Of a DNA stretch of 64,000 nucleotides, positions 46,337-54,301 are shown in pieces (position 1 is the stretch's first letter; each line of letters begins with the position of its first letter). The stretch lies in the NCBI GenBank assembly GCA_949283205.1, contig CASDSD010000050.1, forward strand, positions 59,840 through 123,839, written 5' to 3'. Source of the stretch: an uncultured Alistipes sp. (lineage in GTDB: Bacteria; Bacteroidota; Bacteroidia; Bacteroidales; Rikenellaceae). Under the pieces are notes generated by a model that made no database searches, had not been told where the DNA came from, and was given only the letters and a program-made list of their open reading frames with translations. Both the position numbers and the translations under genes were made by a program.

Positions 46337-46810
46337 CTATTGTCCCTCGACGCTGCATTCGCAGAAGTGGAACTCGTCGTGGGCCTTCTTCTTCGGGTAG
46401 GTGAAATAGATGCAGAGCGCCTCGGTGCAGAGTTCCTCTTCCGAATCGTATATCTTCACCTCGATGTCGATTACGTTCCGCCGCTGGCGCACGACCTCGG
46501 CCCGCAGCGTGATGTGGTCGTCGGTGGTGTGTATGGGTTTGAGATACCGCACCTCCATGCGTGAGGTGACGCCGCTTGTCTGGAACTTGCGGAATATGAC
46601 CCAGCTGCTGATCTCGTCGGCCAAAGTGGCCTGTATGCCGCCGTGCAGGGTGTCGATCCAGCCTTGGAACTCGGGACGCGGCTTCCAGCGGCTCACAATC
46701 TGGTCTCCGTCCTCGTAAAACTCCATTCGCAGGCCGCGCTCGCTGTCGGGGTCGCAGCCGAAGCAGCGGAAGCCCTCCATATTGCGCCACGGGTTTATGA
46801 TCTTTTTCAT
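46337..46810 (-). CDS. Hotdog-fold thioesterase (PaaI/4HBT family)
   Basis: 157 residues. The hotdog pattern includes CFGCDPDSERGLRMEF, FQGWIDTLHGGIQATLADE (the conserved HGG and the catalytic Asp/Glu helix), RMEVRYLKPIHTTD and EVVRQRRNVIDIEVKI. It should cleave acyl-CoA or acyl-ACP thioesters; the acyl group is unknown. A TATCTTTG element lies upstream on the minus strand (46871-46864). Confidence 0.85.
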   Translation of the reverse strand: MKKIINPWRNMEGFRCFGCDPDSERGLRMEFYEDGDQIVSRWKPRPEFQGWIDTLHGGIQATLADEISSWVIFRKFQTSGVTSRMEVRYLKPIHTTDDHITLRAEVVRQRRNVIDIEVKIYDSEEELCTEALCIYFTYPKKKAHDEFHFCECSVEGQ

Positions 46811-47050
46811 ATGCGTGTGTTTTTATGCCGTCGCGTAAGCGGCCTTTTCCTGTTTGCTCTATGCAAAGATAGCCCATCGACGTGAATATGGCAGCCGTGG
46901 CGGTGATTTTTTTGTGGCTTTACGGTAGACGCTGCTCTCCTGCGGCTCCGTTGCCGCCCGTATGGTGAAAATAAATGGCGCAGCGGGTGCGCGCTATGGA
47001 GATTATTCCGACAAACTTTGTAAATTTGCACAAATTTGAACTTGCTGTAT

Positions 47051-48298
47051 ATGTACGATGTCATAGTGGTAGGCGCCGGCGCGGCCGGCATGATGGCTGC
47101 GGCCACCGCAGCGAAAAATGGCCGTCGTGTACTCCTGATGGAGAAGATGGAGAAGGCGGGGCGCAAGATCCGCATCTCGGGCAAGGGCCGTTGCAATCTT
47201 ACGAATGCCCGCCCGCCCGAGGAGTTCCGCGAGGCGATACGCACCAATGCCGACTTCTTCGATGTGGCCTTCGCCGAATTCAACAACAGGGCTACGATAC
47301 GCTTTTTCGAGAGGCTGGGCGTGAAACTCGACATCGAGCGCGGACAACGCGTTTTCCCACGCAGCGGGAAGGCGTGGGACATTGCCAACGCATTGGCCGA
47401 CTACTGTACGGAAAACGGTGTGGAGATGATGTTCGATACGCGCGTGGCAGACATCCTCACCGCCGAGGGCAAGGTCTACGGGGTGCGGTACTTCAACAAG
47501 CGAGGCTTCGAGCGCAAGGAGGAGGCCCCGAACGTCATCGTCGCCACGGGCGGCGTCAGCTACCCCGCTACCGGCTCGACGGGCGACGGATATATCTTCG
47601 CCGACAGGCTGGGTCATACGATCGAGGCGGTGCGGCCGTCGCTGACGCCGCTGCGTACGTCGCACCCTCAACGCAAATATCTGGACGGACTGCTGCTGAA
47701 GAACGTGTCGGCACGGCTATATGTGGACAATGAACTCGTGCGCGAAGAGTTCGGTGAGATCGGTTTTTCGGAGCGTGGTATCGAGGGGGCCGTGGCGCTG
47801 CGCATGAGCCGCGATGCGGTCGATGCGCTTATAGATGAACGCAAGGTGAAGATCGTTATCGACATGAAACCGGCCCTTACCGAAGAGATGCTCGCAGACC
47901 GTATCCGTCGCGAGATCGAGGATATGGAGCCCGAGGAGTTCTTTGCCGAGCTGCTGCGGCGTCTGGTCCCCAAGCAGATGGTCATACCCCTGGCACATGA
48001 GTTGGACGTACATTCGAAAAACTATATCCGCAAGGTGACCGATGCCGAGATCGCACGCCTGGTGAAGGTTCTCAAAGGCATGACCTTCCCCATTGTCGAC
48101 TATGCGCCGTTCGAGTATGCCGTGGTTACGGCGGGCGGCGTGCGGTGCGACGAGGTGAACCGCTATACTATGGAGTCGACGAAGGTGCAGGGACTATACT
48201 TTGCCGGCGAGGTCCTGGATATAGACGCCAATACGGGAGGCTACAACATGCAGATAGCCTTTTCGACGGGACGTCTGGCCGGGCAGTTGCGAAAGTGA
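47051..48298 (+). CDS. BaiN/HI0933-like flavoprotein (NAD(P)/FAD-dependent oxidoreductase)
   Basis: 415 residues from the ATG at 47051. The FAD-binding motif is YDVIVVGAGAAGMMAAATAAK, followed by RKIRISGKGRCNLTN, VATGGVSYPATGSTGDGY and the C-terminal GLYFAGEVLDIDANTGGYNMQIAFSTG, spread over the protein in the normal order. The family reduces C=C bonds; BaiN is implicated in bile-acid 7-dehydroxylation, but the wide family has unknown native substrates. A TAAATTTG -7 element lies at 47021-47028. Confidence 0.87.
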   Translation: MYDVIVVGAGAAGMMAAATAAKNGRRVLLMEKMEKAGRKIRISGKGRCNLTNARPPEEFREAIRTNADFFDVAFAEFNNRATIRFFERLGVKLDIERGQRVFPRSGKAWDIANALADYCTENGVEMMFDTRVADILTAEGKVYGVRYFNKRGFERKEEAPNVIVATGGVSYPATGSTGDGYIFADRLGHTIEAVRPSLTPLRTSHPQRKYLDGLLLKNVSARLYVDNELVREEFGEIGFSERGIEGAVALRMSRDAVDALIDERKVKIVIDMKPALTEEMLADRIRREIEDMEPEEFFAELLRRLVPKQMVIPLAHELDVHSKNYIRKVTDAEIARLVKVLKGMTFPIVDYAPFEYAVVTAGGVRCDEVNRYTMESTKVQGLYFAGEVLDIDANTGGYNMQIAFSTGRLAGQLRK

Positions 48299-48394
48299 TA
48301 TCATGTTTGCAATAGCATTTGAAAGTGAGTTATATGCGATAAATATATAAAGTGACGCGTCGGCTTTTTGACGGATTGCCGGCTGATGTATGGT

Positions 48395-48922
48395 ATGAAA
48401 ATCTCGGGGAGAAACATAAAACGCCGTCTCTACGGTCTGCGCATGTTGCCGTCGAATCTCAAACGGGCACGCTATTTTCGGGGGCACGGCGTACATTCGC
48501 CGTTCGTATATGCCGTGGTGCGCCAGGTATTCATGCGCCGGAAGTTGAACCCCGAAGCCGGAACGGCTCTCTATGATGCGCTTTTGTCGCGCGGCATATC
48601 GCAGCGGCGGGCCATACAGCTGCAGAACCTTATGGCGCATTGCGGATACGAGTGTTTCGACATAGACTGCGATCCGGCGACGGCTCCGCGCAGCGATATG
48701 ATCATAGCGACGACGGAGGTGATGCCGGAGCGGCTGAAAGAGATGGCGGCACGCGCTGCCGAAATGCGGTCGACGCTGTGCATAATGTCTCCGGCCGCGG
48801 ACCGCAGCCGTGACGAAACATGCCGCGGAATTGTCGAAGCACACCGTTGCACAAGTATAGATAATCGCGGGTATCTGTTGATATTCAACAATTACCTGCC
48901 TAAACAACGATTCAGATTATGA
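48395..48922 (+). CDS. Degenerate methyltransferase-like protein
   Basis: 175 residues; the ATG at 48395 (MKISGRNIKRRLYGLRM) or one three codons earlier is the likely start. The N-terminal part (RARYFRGHGVHSPFVYAVV) matches a Bacteroidetes YrrM-like SAM methyltransferase entry segment, and the end (GYLLIFNNYLPKQRFRL) matches its last strands. The glycine-rich SAM motif between them is missing and the middle is short. It overlaps the adenosyltransferase start by 4 bp (ATGA), which supports real translation. Probably a shortened, non-catalytic relative; the assignment rests on end motifs only. Confidence 0.6.
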   Translation: MKISGRNIKRRLYGLRMLPSNLKRARYFRGHGVHSPFVYAVVRQVFMRRKLNPEAGTALYDALLSRGISQRRAIQLQNLMAHCGYECFDIDCDPATAPRSDMIIATTEVMPERLKEMAARAAEMRSTLCIMSPAADRSRDETCRGIVEAHRCTSIDNRGYLLIFNNYLPKQRFRL

Positions 48923-49470
48923 AGATATACACTAAAAGCGGCGACAAGGGTACAACGTCGCTCGTGGGAGGAGAACGAGTGTCAAAGTATGACAGCCGCG
49001 TGGAGGCATACGGCACCGTAGACGAACTTATAGCCTTCACGGCTCTGCTGGCTGACAGGATGACGTGCGAAGCGGCTCTTGAGCCGAGTGTCGAGCGGTT
49101 GCGTCGTATCGAGTCGCAGCTGATGACGGCCTCTGCGCTGCTTGCCGTGGGGAAAGGCGGTGAGGGTAAAATCGCGCCGATGTCGGACGATGCCGTGGTA
49201 TATCTCGAGCAGGCGATAGACGACATGCAGGATCGGCTGCCTGCGATAACGAAGTTTACTATCCCCGGGGGTGATGAACGTATCTCGCTGTGCCATGTAT
49301 GCCGCACGGTATGCCGCCGGGCCGAACGTGCCGCGCTGCGTGCGGATGCCGACCACGGGGTGGATGGCGGCGTACTGGTGTATCTGAACAGGTTGTCGGA
49401 TTATTTTTATGTTCTGGGCCGTACGGTGGCTTCCGTACTCGGTGCGGACGAGATACTGTGGATACCTTGA
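48919..49470 (+). CDS. Cob(I)alamin adenosyltransferase, PduO/ATR type
   Basis: 183 residues. The ATP-binding N-terminus is MKIYTKSGDKGTTSLVGGERV, then KYDSRVEAYGTVDELIAF. The helical bundle ends with CHVCRTVCRRAERAAL and LNRLSDYFYVLGR, the conserved ATR core. It transfers adenosyl from ATP to cob(I)alamin, making coenzyme B12 for isomerases such as methylmalonyl-CoA mutase. Translational coupling to the preceding gene is suggested by the ATGA overlap. Confidence 0.94.
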   Translation: MKIYTKSGDKGTTSLVGGERVSKYDSRVEAYGTVDELIAFTALLADRMTCEAALEPSVERLRRIESQLMTASALLAVGKGGEGKIAPMSDDAVVYLEQAIDDMQDRLPAITKFTIPGGDERISLCHVCRTVCRRAERAALRADADHGVDGGVLVYLNRLSDYFYVLGRTVASVLGADEILWIP

Positions 49471-49522
49471 CCCGTTTATGCAATAAAAGGTCGCATGGTT
49501 GTTAACATTATATGACGAAGTG

Positions 49523-49552
49523 TTTGCTTTTAATGAATTTTTTCTATATTTG
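49523..49552 (+). promoter_or_regulatory. Promoter of the DUF2795 gene
   Basis: TTTG (49523-49526), 18-bp spacer, TATATTTG (49545-49552), 48 bp before the ATG. Confidence 0.7.
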
Positions 49553-49600
49553 CGGCCGATATAGAAATGCGACGACCTTATTTGCATAAAACTACGAAAT

Positions 49601-49822
49601 ATGTATTGGACTTTAGAGTTAGCATCGAAGTTGGAAGATGCACCGTGGCCTGCAACTAAAGACGAGTTGATCGATTATGCAATTCGTTCGGGTGCGCCTT
49701 TGGAGGTGCTGGAGAACCTGCAGGAGATCGAAGACGAGGGCGACATCTACGAGTCGATAGAAGATATCTGGCCCGACTACCCTTCTAAGGATGATTTCTT
49801 CTTCAACGAAGAAGAGTATTAA
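49601..49822 (+). CDS. DUF2795 small acidic protein
   Basis: 73 residues, strongly acidic at the end (DDFFFNEEEY). The pattern WPATKDELIDYAIRSGAP and LENLQEIEDEGDIYESIEDIWPDY is that of the DUF2795 family, which is widespread in Bacteroidetes and has no known role. It has its own promoter and terminator and is the last core-type gene before the integrative element. Confidence 0.85.
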   Translation: MYWTLELASKLEDAPWPATKDELIDYAIRSGAPLEVLENLQEIEDEGDIYESIEDIWPDYPSKDDFFFNEEEY

Positions 49823-49871
49823 GCCTGTTTTGGAGGCAAATGCCTCAAAATACGCCTCTTAAAAACTTTCT

Positions 49872-49897
49872 AATGCGACCTTAGGGTCGCATTTTTC
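49872..49897 (+). terminator. Terminator of the DUF2795 gene
   Basis: AATGCGACC (49872-49880), TTAG loop, GGTCGCATT (49885-49893), then TTTTC. Confidence 0.85.
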
Positions 49898-49982
49898 GTA
49901 TATAAAAGTATAGTTTGGATATATAAACTTTCTAATAATCTACCTATATTTGTATGTTCATCCACGATAAATAACATAGAAT

Positions 49983-51299
49983 ATGGGGCGCGTAAAGTCA
50001 AAATTCCCAACAGGGAACATTGTTATTAAAAATAAGAAGCCAAATAAAGAGGGTAAAGTTGCCCTATATCTTTGTTATAATATCAATACAACGCCTGTAA
50101 CTATTACCACGGATATTTTTGTCAAGCCTGAAGATTGGGACAGCAAGACGCAAACCGTAAAAAGCAAGAATCCCGCTGCAGCCCGACTGAACAATCAGTT
50201 GAAACTGCAACGGGAAAAGGTGGATGAGCAAATCATGGCATATGAAGGACGACTGACGGCAGATATTGTCCGTAAGATGCTCAAAGGTGAGTTCGCTCAA
50301 CAAAATGACCCCAAGAAGATTGATTTTATTCAGTATGCCACGGACTACAATCAGCAACGGTATGATCTGCAGAAGTTGTCCTATTCAACATACTATAACG
50401 GAGACCGCTATATCAAGAAATTTCAGCGTTTCTTGGCAGAGCAGACGGGCGAAGGTATCATTTATCTAACCGACCTAACTATTGACCTGATAGATAAATA
50501 TAAAACATTCTGCATTAAAATGGGCAATACAAAAGAAGGAATCAACAAAATGCTGACTCCTCTTATAAAGGCTGCCATGTATGCCTCGGATAATGGCTTG
50601 TTATCTGCAAGGTTATCAGCACAAATCAAGCAATCATACTTTGACTTGAAGGTGCGGCAATATCGGTCTGAGGTTGAAGATCGTGAAGTCCGCTATCTGA
50701 CAGAGGAACAGATGCTGCAATTTGTGGATTTGTATTCAAAGGTTAAGTTTAACAGGACTCGTGAAATCATGGACATGTTCCTCTTCTCTTTTCACGCCTG
50801 CGGTCTGCGCGTATCGGATATAGTAACGTTGGAATGGTCTCATATAGATTGGGAACGTCAAGAACTGTCGAAGAATCTTGTGAAGGGTAAGGTCCCGCAT
50901 ACGATTCCTCTGACTGATGCAGCTTTGGAGATTCTAAAACAGTGGCAAGAAAAGAACCTGAACAGACGTTTCGTATTCAACTTGCTCGATTCCACCTTCG
51001 ATACAAGTGACGCTGCGCTTCTTGACAAAAAAATCAAATCAAAGAATCGTATCTTGCAGACATCGCTGAATGAAGTTGGCAATAAAATGGGACTGCCCTT
51101 TCATTTGAGCATGCATGTAGCTCGCCACACCTTTGCTGTCATGGCTCTAAATCGGGGTGTCACGATTCACATGATAAGTCGATTGTTGGGGCACTCTTCG
51201 ATTCTTACAACAGAAAAGGTTTATGCCGAGTTTCTACCCGATACAATCACAGAAGAGGTAATAAACAAGCTTTCATTTGGATATATGCCATCATTTTGA
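49983..51299 (+). CDS. Tyrosine recombinase (phage-type integrase)
   Basis: 438 residues. The N-terminal arm-type domain (~10-100) and SAM-like core-binding domain (~110-215) are followed by the catalytic domain with CGLRVSDIVTLEW (Arg), HVARHTFAV (HxxRH), LLGHSS (GH) and the Tyr nucleophile in VYAEFLP. This is a Bacteroidetes integrative-element integrase. It lies next to the element's left end, as expected for an enzyme acting on an adjacent att site. A TATATTTG at 49945-49952 may be its -7 element. Confidence 0.93.
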   Translation: MGRVKSKFPTGNIVIKNKKPNKEGKVALYLCYNINTTPVTITTDIFVKPEDWDSKTQTVKSKNPAAARLNNQLKLQREKVDEQIMAYEGRLTADIVRKMLKGEFAQQNDPKKIDFIQYATDYNQQRYDLQKLSYSTYYNGDRYIKKFQRFLAEQTGEGIIYLTDLTIDLIDKYKTFCIKMGNTKEGINKMLTPLIKAAMYASDNGLLSARLSAQIKQSYFDLKVRQYRSEVEDREVRYLTEEQMLQFVDLYSKVKFNRTREIMDMFLFSFHACGLRVSDIVTLEWSHIDWERQELSKNLVKGKVPHTIPLTDAALEILKQWQEKNLNRRFVFNLLDSTFDTSDAALLDKKIKSKNRILQTSLNEVGNKMGLPFHLSMHVARHTFAVMALNRGVTIHMISRLLGHSSILTTEKVYAEFLPDTITEEVINKLSFGYMPSF

Positions 51300-51590
51300 G
51301 GCATAATTCCAAGCGAATGCTTCCTGATGGGTCATGGATAGGAAGTGATTCAGGTCATCGGCTGAATAAAAGAATTTATCACCCGCTTGGCTATAACCAA
51401 GCCATCCGTTATCTCGGTATTTTTTCAGGGTTTTAGAGTTCACATCTAATAACTCAAGCAACTCTTTGTTGGTGTATAACGGTTTCTGTGAAGCCTTATT
51501 CAGGCAATCTTGTGCAGTGTCCAACTCTTCATGCACTACTTTTCTGATTAATTTTTCAAATTCATCGTTGTTAAAATTGATAGATAACAT
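51291..51590 (-). CDS. Excisionase-like helix-turn-helix protein
   Basis: 99 residues. The C-terminal half is a MerR/excisionase-type DNA-binding domain (LYTNKELLELLDVNSKTLKKYRDNGWLGYSQAGDKFFYSADDLNHFL). Such proteins steer integrase towards excision or act as regulators. It is convergent with the integrase and overlaps it by 9 bp, so the two messages are antisense at their ends. Confidence 0.8.
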   Translation of the reverse strand: MLSINFNNDEFEKLIRKVVHEELDTAQDCLNKASQKPLYTNKELLELLDVNSKTLKKYRDNGWLGYSQAGDKFFYSADDLNHFLSMTHQEAFAWNYASK

Positions 51591-52009
51591 TCTTTAATTA
51601 AACTTTTTCTTTTTATTTCTATTTGCACAAGCATCATTGCTTGTCCTCTTTTTCAGCAGGTCAGAGTACCCATCGAGGTTTTTGTAAATATATATTTTTT
51701 ATAAATGATAAAACAAATAAAATGGGATATATTTTATCTATTGACACGTTCTTAGTGGTATATTGAATTTTGTATGCTTGTGCATTCCTCGCTATTAATC
51801 ATTGAATAACAATGTGTTATTGCTGTAAGCGCCCTTAATTAAACCTATTAGAGATAGGTGTATTAAATTAAGGTACTGTTGTTTGTATATCCCGCAGATA
51901 TATTTTTATAAAAAATAAAATCAACTTTTCTTGCCTTTTGCTCTTGACTTTTTAAGCATTCATACTATTTTATATGGGAAGATTAAATAATTTATAAAAA
52001 TAAATAAGT
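51591..52009. other. 419-bp AT-rich non-coding region with hairpins
   Basis: No gene seen. It holds a small hairpin ACAAGCA/TGCTTGT (51627-51644) and the tandem inverted repeats at 51805-51873. It lies between the divergent HTH gene and the putative replication genes, so it is a candidate origin or control region. Confidence 0.6.
51805..51873. repeat. Tandem inverted repeats, candidate replication or transfer origin
   Basis: First: AATAACA-ATG-TGTTATT (51805-51821), a perfect hairpin. Second: CCTTAATT (51833-51840) with AATTAAGG (51866-51873), enclosing ACCTAT (51843-51848) with ATAGGT (51854-51859), so a nested cruciform. The position ~140 bp before a replication-initiator candidate supports an origin role by analogy only. 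Confidence 0.5.
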
Positions 52010-52204
52010 ATGGATAAAAAAAATTACAAGCGAAAATTTCGTGAGTTGGACGATGCTACCAAACAAAAAATTAGTCAGGCTCTTCGAGGCAGAAGCAAAA
52101 GTTACAGCCACACACAACACATTTCTCAAGGTTTGAAAGCCTATTGGCAAAATGTGCCATACAAAAATAAGAGTGAAGAATCAAAAGCGGATGGTATCAT
52201 GTAG
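52010..52204 (+). CDS. Small basic mobile-element protein
   Basis: 64 residues, rich in Lys/Arg/Gln. The text LDDATKQKISQALRGRSKS and HISQGLKAYW resembles the repeat seen in NUMOD-type DNA-binding segments of homing endonucleases. I recognise it only as a protein common on Bacteroidetes elements. It overlaps the next gene by 14 bp, so the pair is translated together; a DNA-binding helper of the following initiator-like protein is a reasonable guess. Confidence 0.6.
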   Translation: MDKKNYKRKFRELDDATKQKISQALRGRSKSYSHTQHISQGLKAYWQNVPYKNKSEESKADGIM

Positions 52205-53039
52205 TAAATTAGGCGAAACAATTATTGATGAATTGAGGCTCTGCTACATTGCGGAGCCTTCGTTGTTGAATGATCTGAGCTCGGTTCCTCTTGGAGAACG
52301 TATTGATTTCGTCTATTTTTCAATGGTGCGCATTATCGGGCAACATTTCCGCTACCTATTCAAGGTTTTAGATGCTCATAATAAACAAGTGGGGAATTTG
52401 TATTTTGGTCAATATGGAAATTCCGAAAACTATTATGTATGGTTGAGAATTGATAACCGTGTTTTGTATAACAGGAATTGGTTTGAGAAGGTCCTTAATA
52501 TTCCCTGTCACCTAAAATTGACCTTCAATAATATTACAGCTATAGATTTAACAAAAGACTTTAAGAAGAATATAGTAAATGTTATAAGGAGATTATACAA
52601 GGACGAGGCGGTTACAACGATTGTGAACGGTAAGGCCATCAAGGATCGGAAGCGTATAATCCCTGAATTTCATATAGACTATTCGGTTAGTCTCGAACGC
52701 TTGAAGTATCCGACATTTTATGTCAAGCAGAAAAAGGCTATCCATGATAAGACCAAAGGTATTTGTGTTTCTTGTTACAACAAAAAGGCTGAGATTGAAA
52801 ATACTTCTAAACAATATATTTTAGACTTTTATGGCTGTCCAAAGTGTTTACATCGGTTAGAAGTCCATTTGAATGCCGAAGAGATTAGGAGATATTGTTC
52901 AATGAAGAAGATTCCACAAACAATAGATTTGATCTTCGATCAGGATTCTATAACTGATATGTTTTTCTACTACCTTTCGTCGGTTGTAAGATTTACCAAA
53001 GGGAGAATCAAACTTGATTGGCGAGATATATTGATGTAG
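52191..53039 (+). CDS. Putative rolling-circle/phage-type replication initiator
   Basis: 282 residues from the ATG at 52191, which lies inside the end of the small upstream gene. It is rich in beta-forming segments. The late part GICVSCYNKKAEIE and LHRLEVHLNAEEIRR resembles the conserved 'YNK..E ... lR.Ev.l' box of phage pII/X and Rep_trans initiators, in which that Tyr region nicks DNA. An HUH motif is not obvious (the nearest is FHIDYS). Such genes recur on Bacteroidetes elements. Function as a replication or transfer initiator is inferred, not shown. Confidence 0.5.
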   Translation: MVSCSKLGETIIDELRLCYIAEPSLLNDLSSVPLGERIDFVYFSMVRIIGQHFRYLFKVLDAHNKQVGNLYFGQYGNSENYYVWLRIDNRVLYNRNWFEKVLNIPCHLKLTFNNITAIDLTKDFKKNIVNVIRRLYKDEAVTTIVNGKAIKDRKRIIPEFHIDYSVSLERLKYPTFYVKQKKAIHDKTKGICVSCYNKKAEIENTSKQYILDFYGCPKCLHRLEVHLNAEEIRRYCSMKKIPQTIDLIFDQDSITDMFFYYLSSVVRFTKGRIKLDWRDILM

Positions 53040-53081
53040 TGGCAGGACTATATAACAACCACCCCTACCACTGCATCTATT
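53034..53081 (+). terminator. Likely terminator of the initiator-like gene
   Basis: Imperfect stem (53034-53046 with 53063-53076, one mismatch and one G-T pair), followed by CTATTTTTG. The 5' arm overlaps the stop codon. Confidence 0.5.
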
Positions 53082-53172
53082 TTTGATTTATTTTTCTGAT
53101 AAATAGAAAAATAACTACAGGAATAGTGATGCAATTTTATTCAAATGATTTTATTGAGAAAAAGATATATAT

Positions 53173-53191
53173 TGTAATAAAAATTATTACA
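53173..53191. promoter_or_regulatory. Operator-like palindrome upstream of the HTH-NADAR gene
   Basis: TGTAAT-N7-ATTACA, in fact an 8-bp perfect repeat TGTAATAA/TTATTACA. It ends 20 bp before the ATG and overlaps a TACATTTA -7-like box (53188-53195), so a bound protein would block transcription. The XRE protein downstream is the likely binder. Confidence 0.6.
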
Positions 53192-53211
53192 TTTACGAAA
53201 AATAAAATTAT

Positions 53212-54207
53212 ATGAATGAATTAAGAGTTAAACAGATTATAAATCAAAGAAATATATCTGTCAGACAGTTTGCAGAGATGCTCGGAATCACTCGTGAGCA
53301 TTGTTATCATGTTTTACGGGGAGAGAATGTCAGTAAAAAGCAATTGGAGAATATGGCAAGGGTGTTGAATATGCCCATTCGGGATTTGTATAGAACCCCC
53401 GATGAGATAGCCGCAGATTATAATCCGTATGAGATAGTCTTTGGGCGCACTGAGCATTACAAGGCTGCGGATATAATAACCTTCTCCAAACTGTCAGGTA
53501 AGTATGGAGCCTTCTCAAATATGAGTACCGCTTACCCTGTTGATTTGTTCGGGTATCATTGCCCCACCTCTGAACATCTGTTCATCGCTTTGAGATTCTC
53601 AGGCTATCCTGAACTTCAGAAAGAGGTGTTGGAGTATGACAATGCTATGTGGTGCAAGAAGGTGTTTGTTGAGAGTGGCAAGTATAAGAAATACCATCAT
53701 CCCAATTGGCATGATAATTACTTTGATGTGGAGGTTATGAAGTATGTTATAAATCTTAAATATGAACAGAATGAAGGGTTTAGGCGGCTTCTCGATGCGA
53801 CAAGGGGGAAGGTCATAGTGGAGGATGCTACAATGCAGCGAACTAATGAGTCTGTTTTAAAATGGGGCTGTCAGGATCTCGAAAAACGTGATCTTATTAA
53901 CAAGACGCGAAATAGTGTAATAAAATATATTACATATTTGCAAAAAAAAGAAATTTGTCGAGAGGAAAAATTAAAGCATCCTCGAACAGAGGCGGCACAG
54001 AAACGCCATGTGCAAAAGATGAGACAATTTGAATCTAATATTGGCAAAATACAGAAGATATATGAAGAGACGTTATTTGAACACTGTAATTATACTCTAA
54101 GTGGAAGAAATTCAATGGGAAAGATTCTAACAATGATACGAGATCATGGACACATTGACTACGATTTGAAGTTCCCATTATATTTTTTTGAACATGAAAT
54201 AAAATAA
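53212..54207 (+). CDS. XRE helix-turn-helix fused to a NADAR-like (YbiA) domain
   Basis: 331 residues. Residues ~4-60 are an XRE HTH (INQRNISVRQFAEMLGITRE). Residues ~88-225 follow the NADAR/YbiA plan: SGKYGAFSNMS, TSEHLFIALRF (the family's SxEH box, Glu121), FDVEVMKYVINLKYEQN, RRLLDA and VIVEDAT...LKWG. Residues ~226-331 are basic and not recognised. NADAR enzymes hydrolyse ADP-ribose from modified bases or small molecules and appear in toxin-antitoxin and defence contexts. A regulator fused to such a domain could sense an ADP-ribose product and control its own promoter, which has a matching palindrome. This link is inferred. Confidence 0.75.
   Translation: MNELRVKQIINQRNISVRQFAEMLGITREHCYHVLRGENVSKKQLENMARVLNMPIRDLYRTPDEIAADYNPYEIVFGRTEHYKAADIITFSKLSGKYGAFSNMSTAYPVDLFGYHCPTSEHLFIALRFSGYPELQKEVLEYDNAMWCKKVFVESGKYKKYHHPNWHDNYFDVEVMKYVINLKYEQNEGFRRLLDATRGKVIVEDATMQRTNESVLKWGCQDLEKRDLINKTRNSVIKYITYLQKKEICREEKLKHPRTEAAQKRHVQKMRQFESNIGKIQKIYEETLFEHCNYTLSGRNSMGKILTMIRDHGHIDYDLKFPLYFFEHEIK
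53916..53934. promoter_or_regulatory. Second TGTAAT-N7-ATTACA palindrome, inside the NADAR gene
   Basis: TGTAAT (53916-53921), seven bases, ATTACA (53929-53934): the same arms and spacing as the upstream site, in the coding part for residues ~236-241. It may be an auxiliary operator or a chance match in AT-rich sequence. Confidence 0.4.
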
Positions 54208-54237
54208 ACTGTATCAAATTCATGTATGTACTAAAAT

Positions 54238-54275
54238 AATATCTGCCACCCCCCCCCTAAAGAGTGGCAGATATT
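54238..54275. terminator. Bidirectional terminator between the NADAR gene and hsdR
   Basis: 12-bp stem AATATCTGCCAC / GTGGCAGATATT; the loop contains a run of C (nine in all from 54249). It lies between convergent genes, with A/T runs outside. Confidence 0.85.
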
Positions 54276-54301
54276 TTGTGCTATGTTATCTTTTTATTTT
54301 A

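Noticed and set aside
51627-51644. Hairpin ACAAGCA/TGCTTGT as a transcription terminator
   Set aside because: No gene on the plus strand ends close enough and it lies in the upstream region of the minus-strand HTH gene; kept only as part of the non-coding region.
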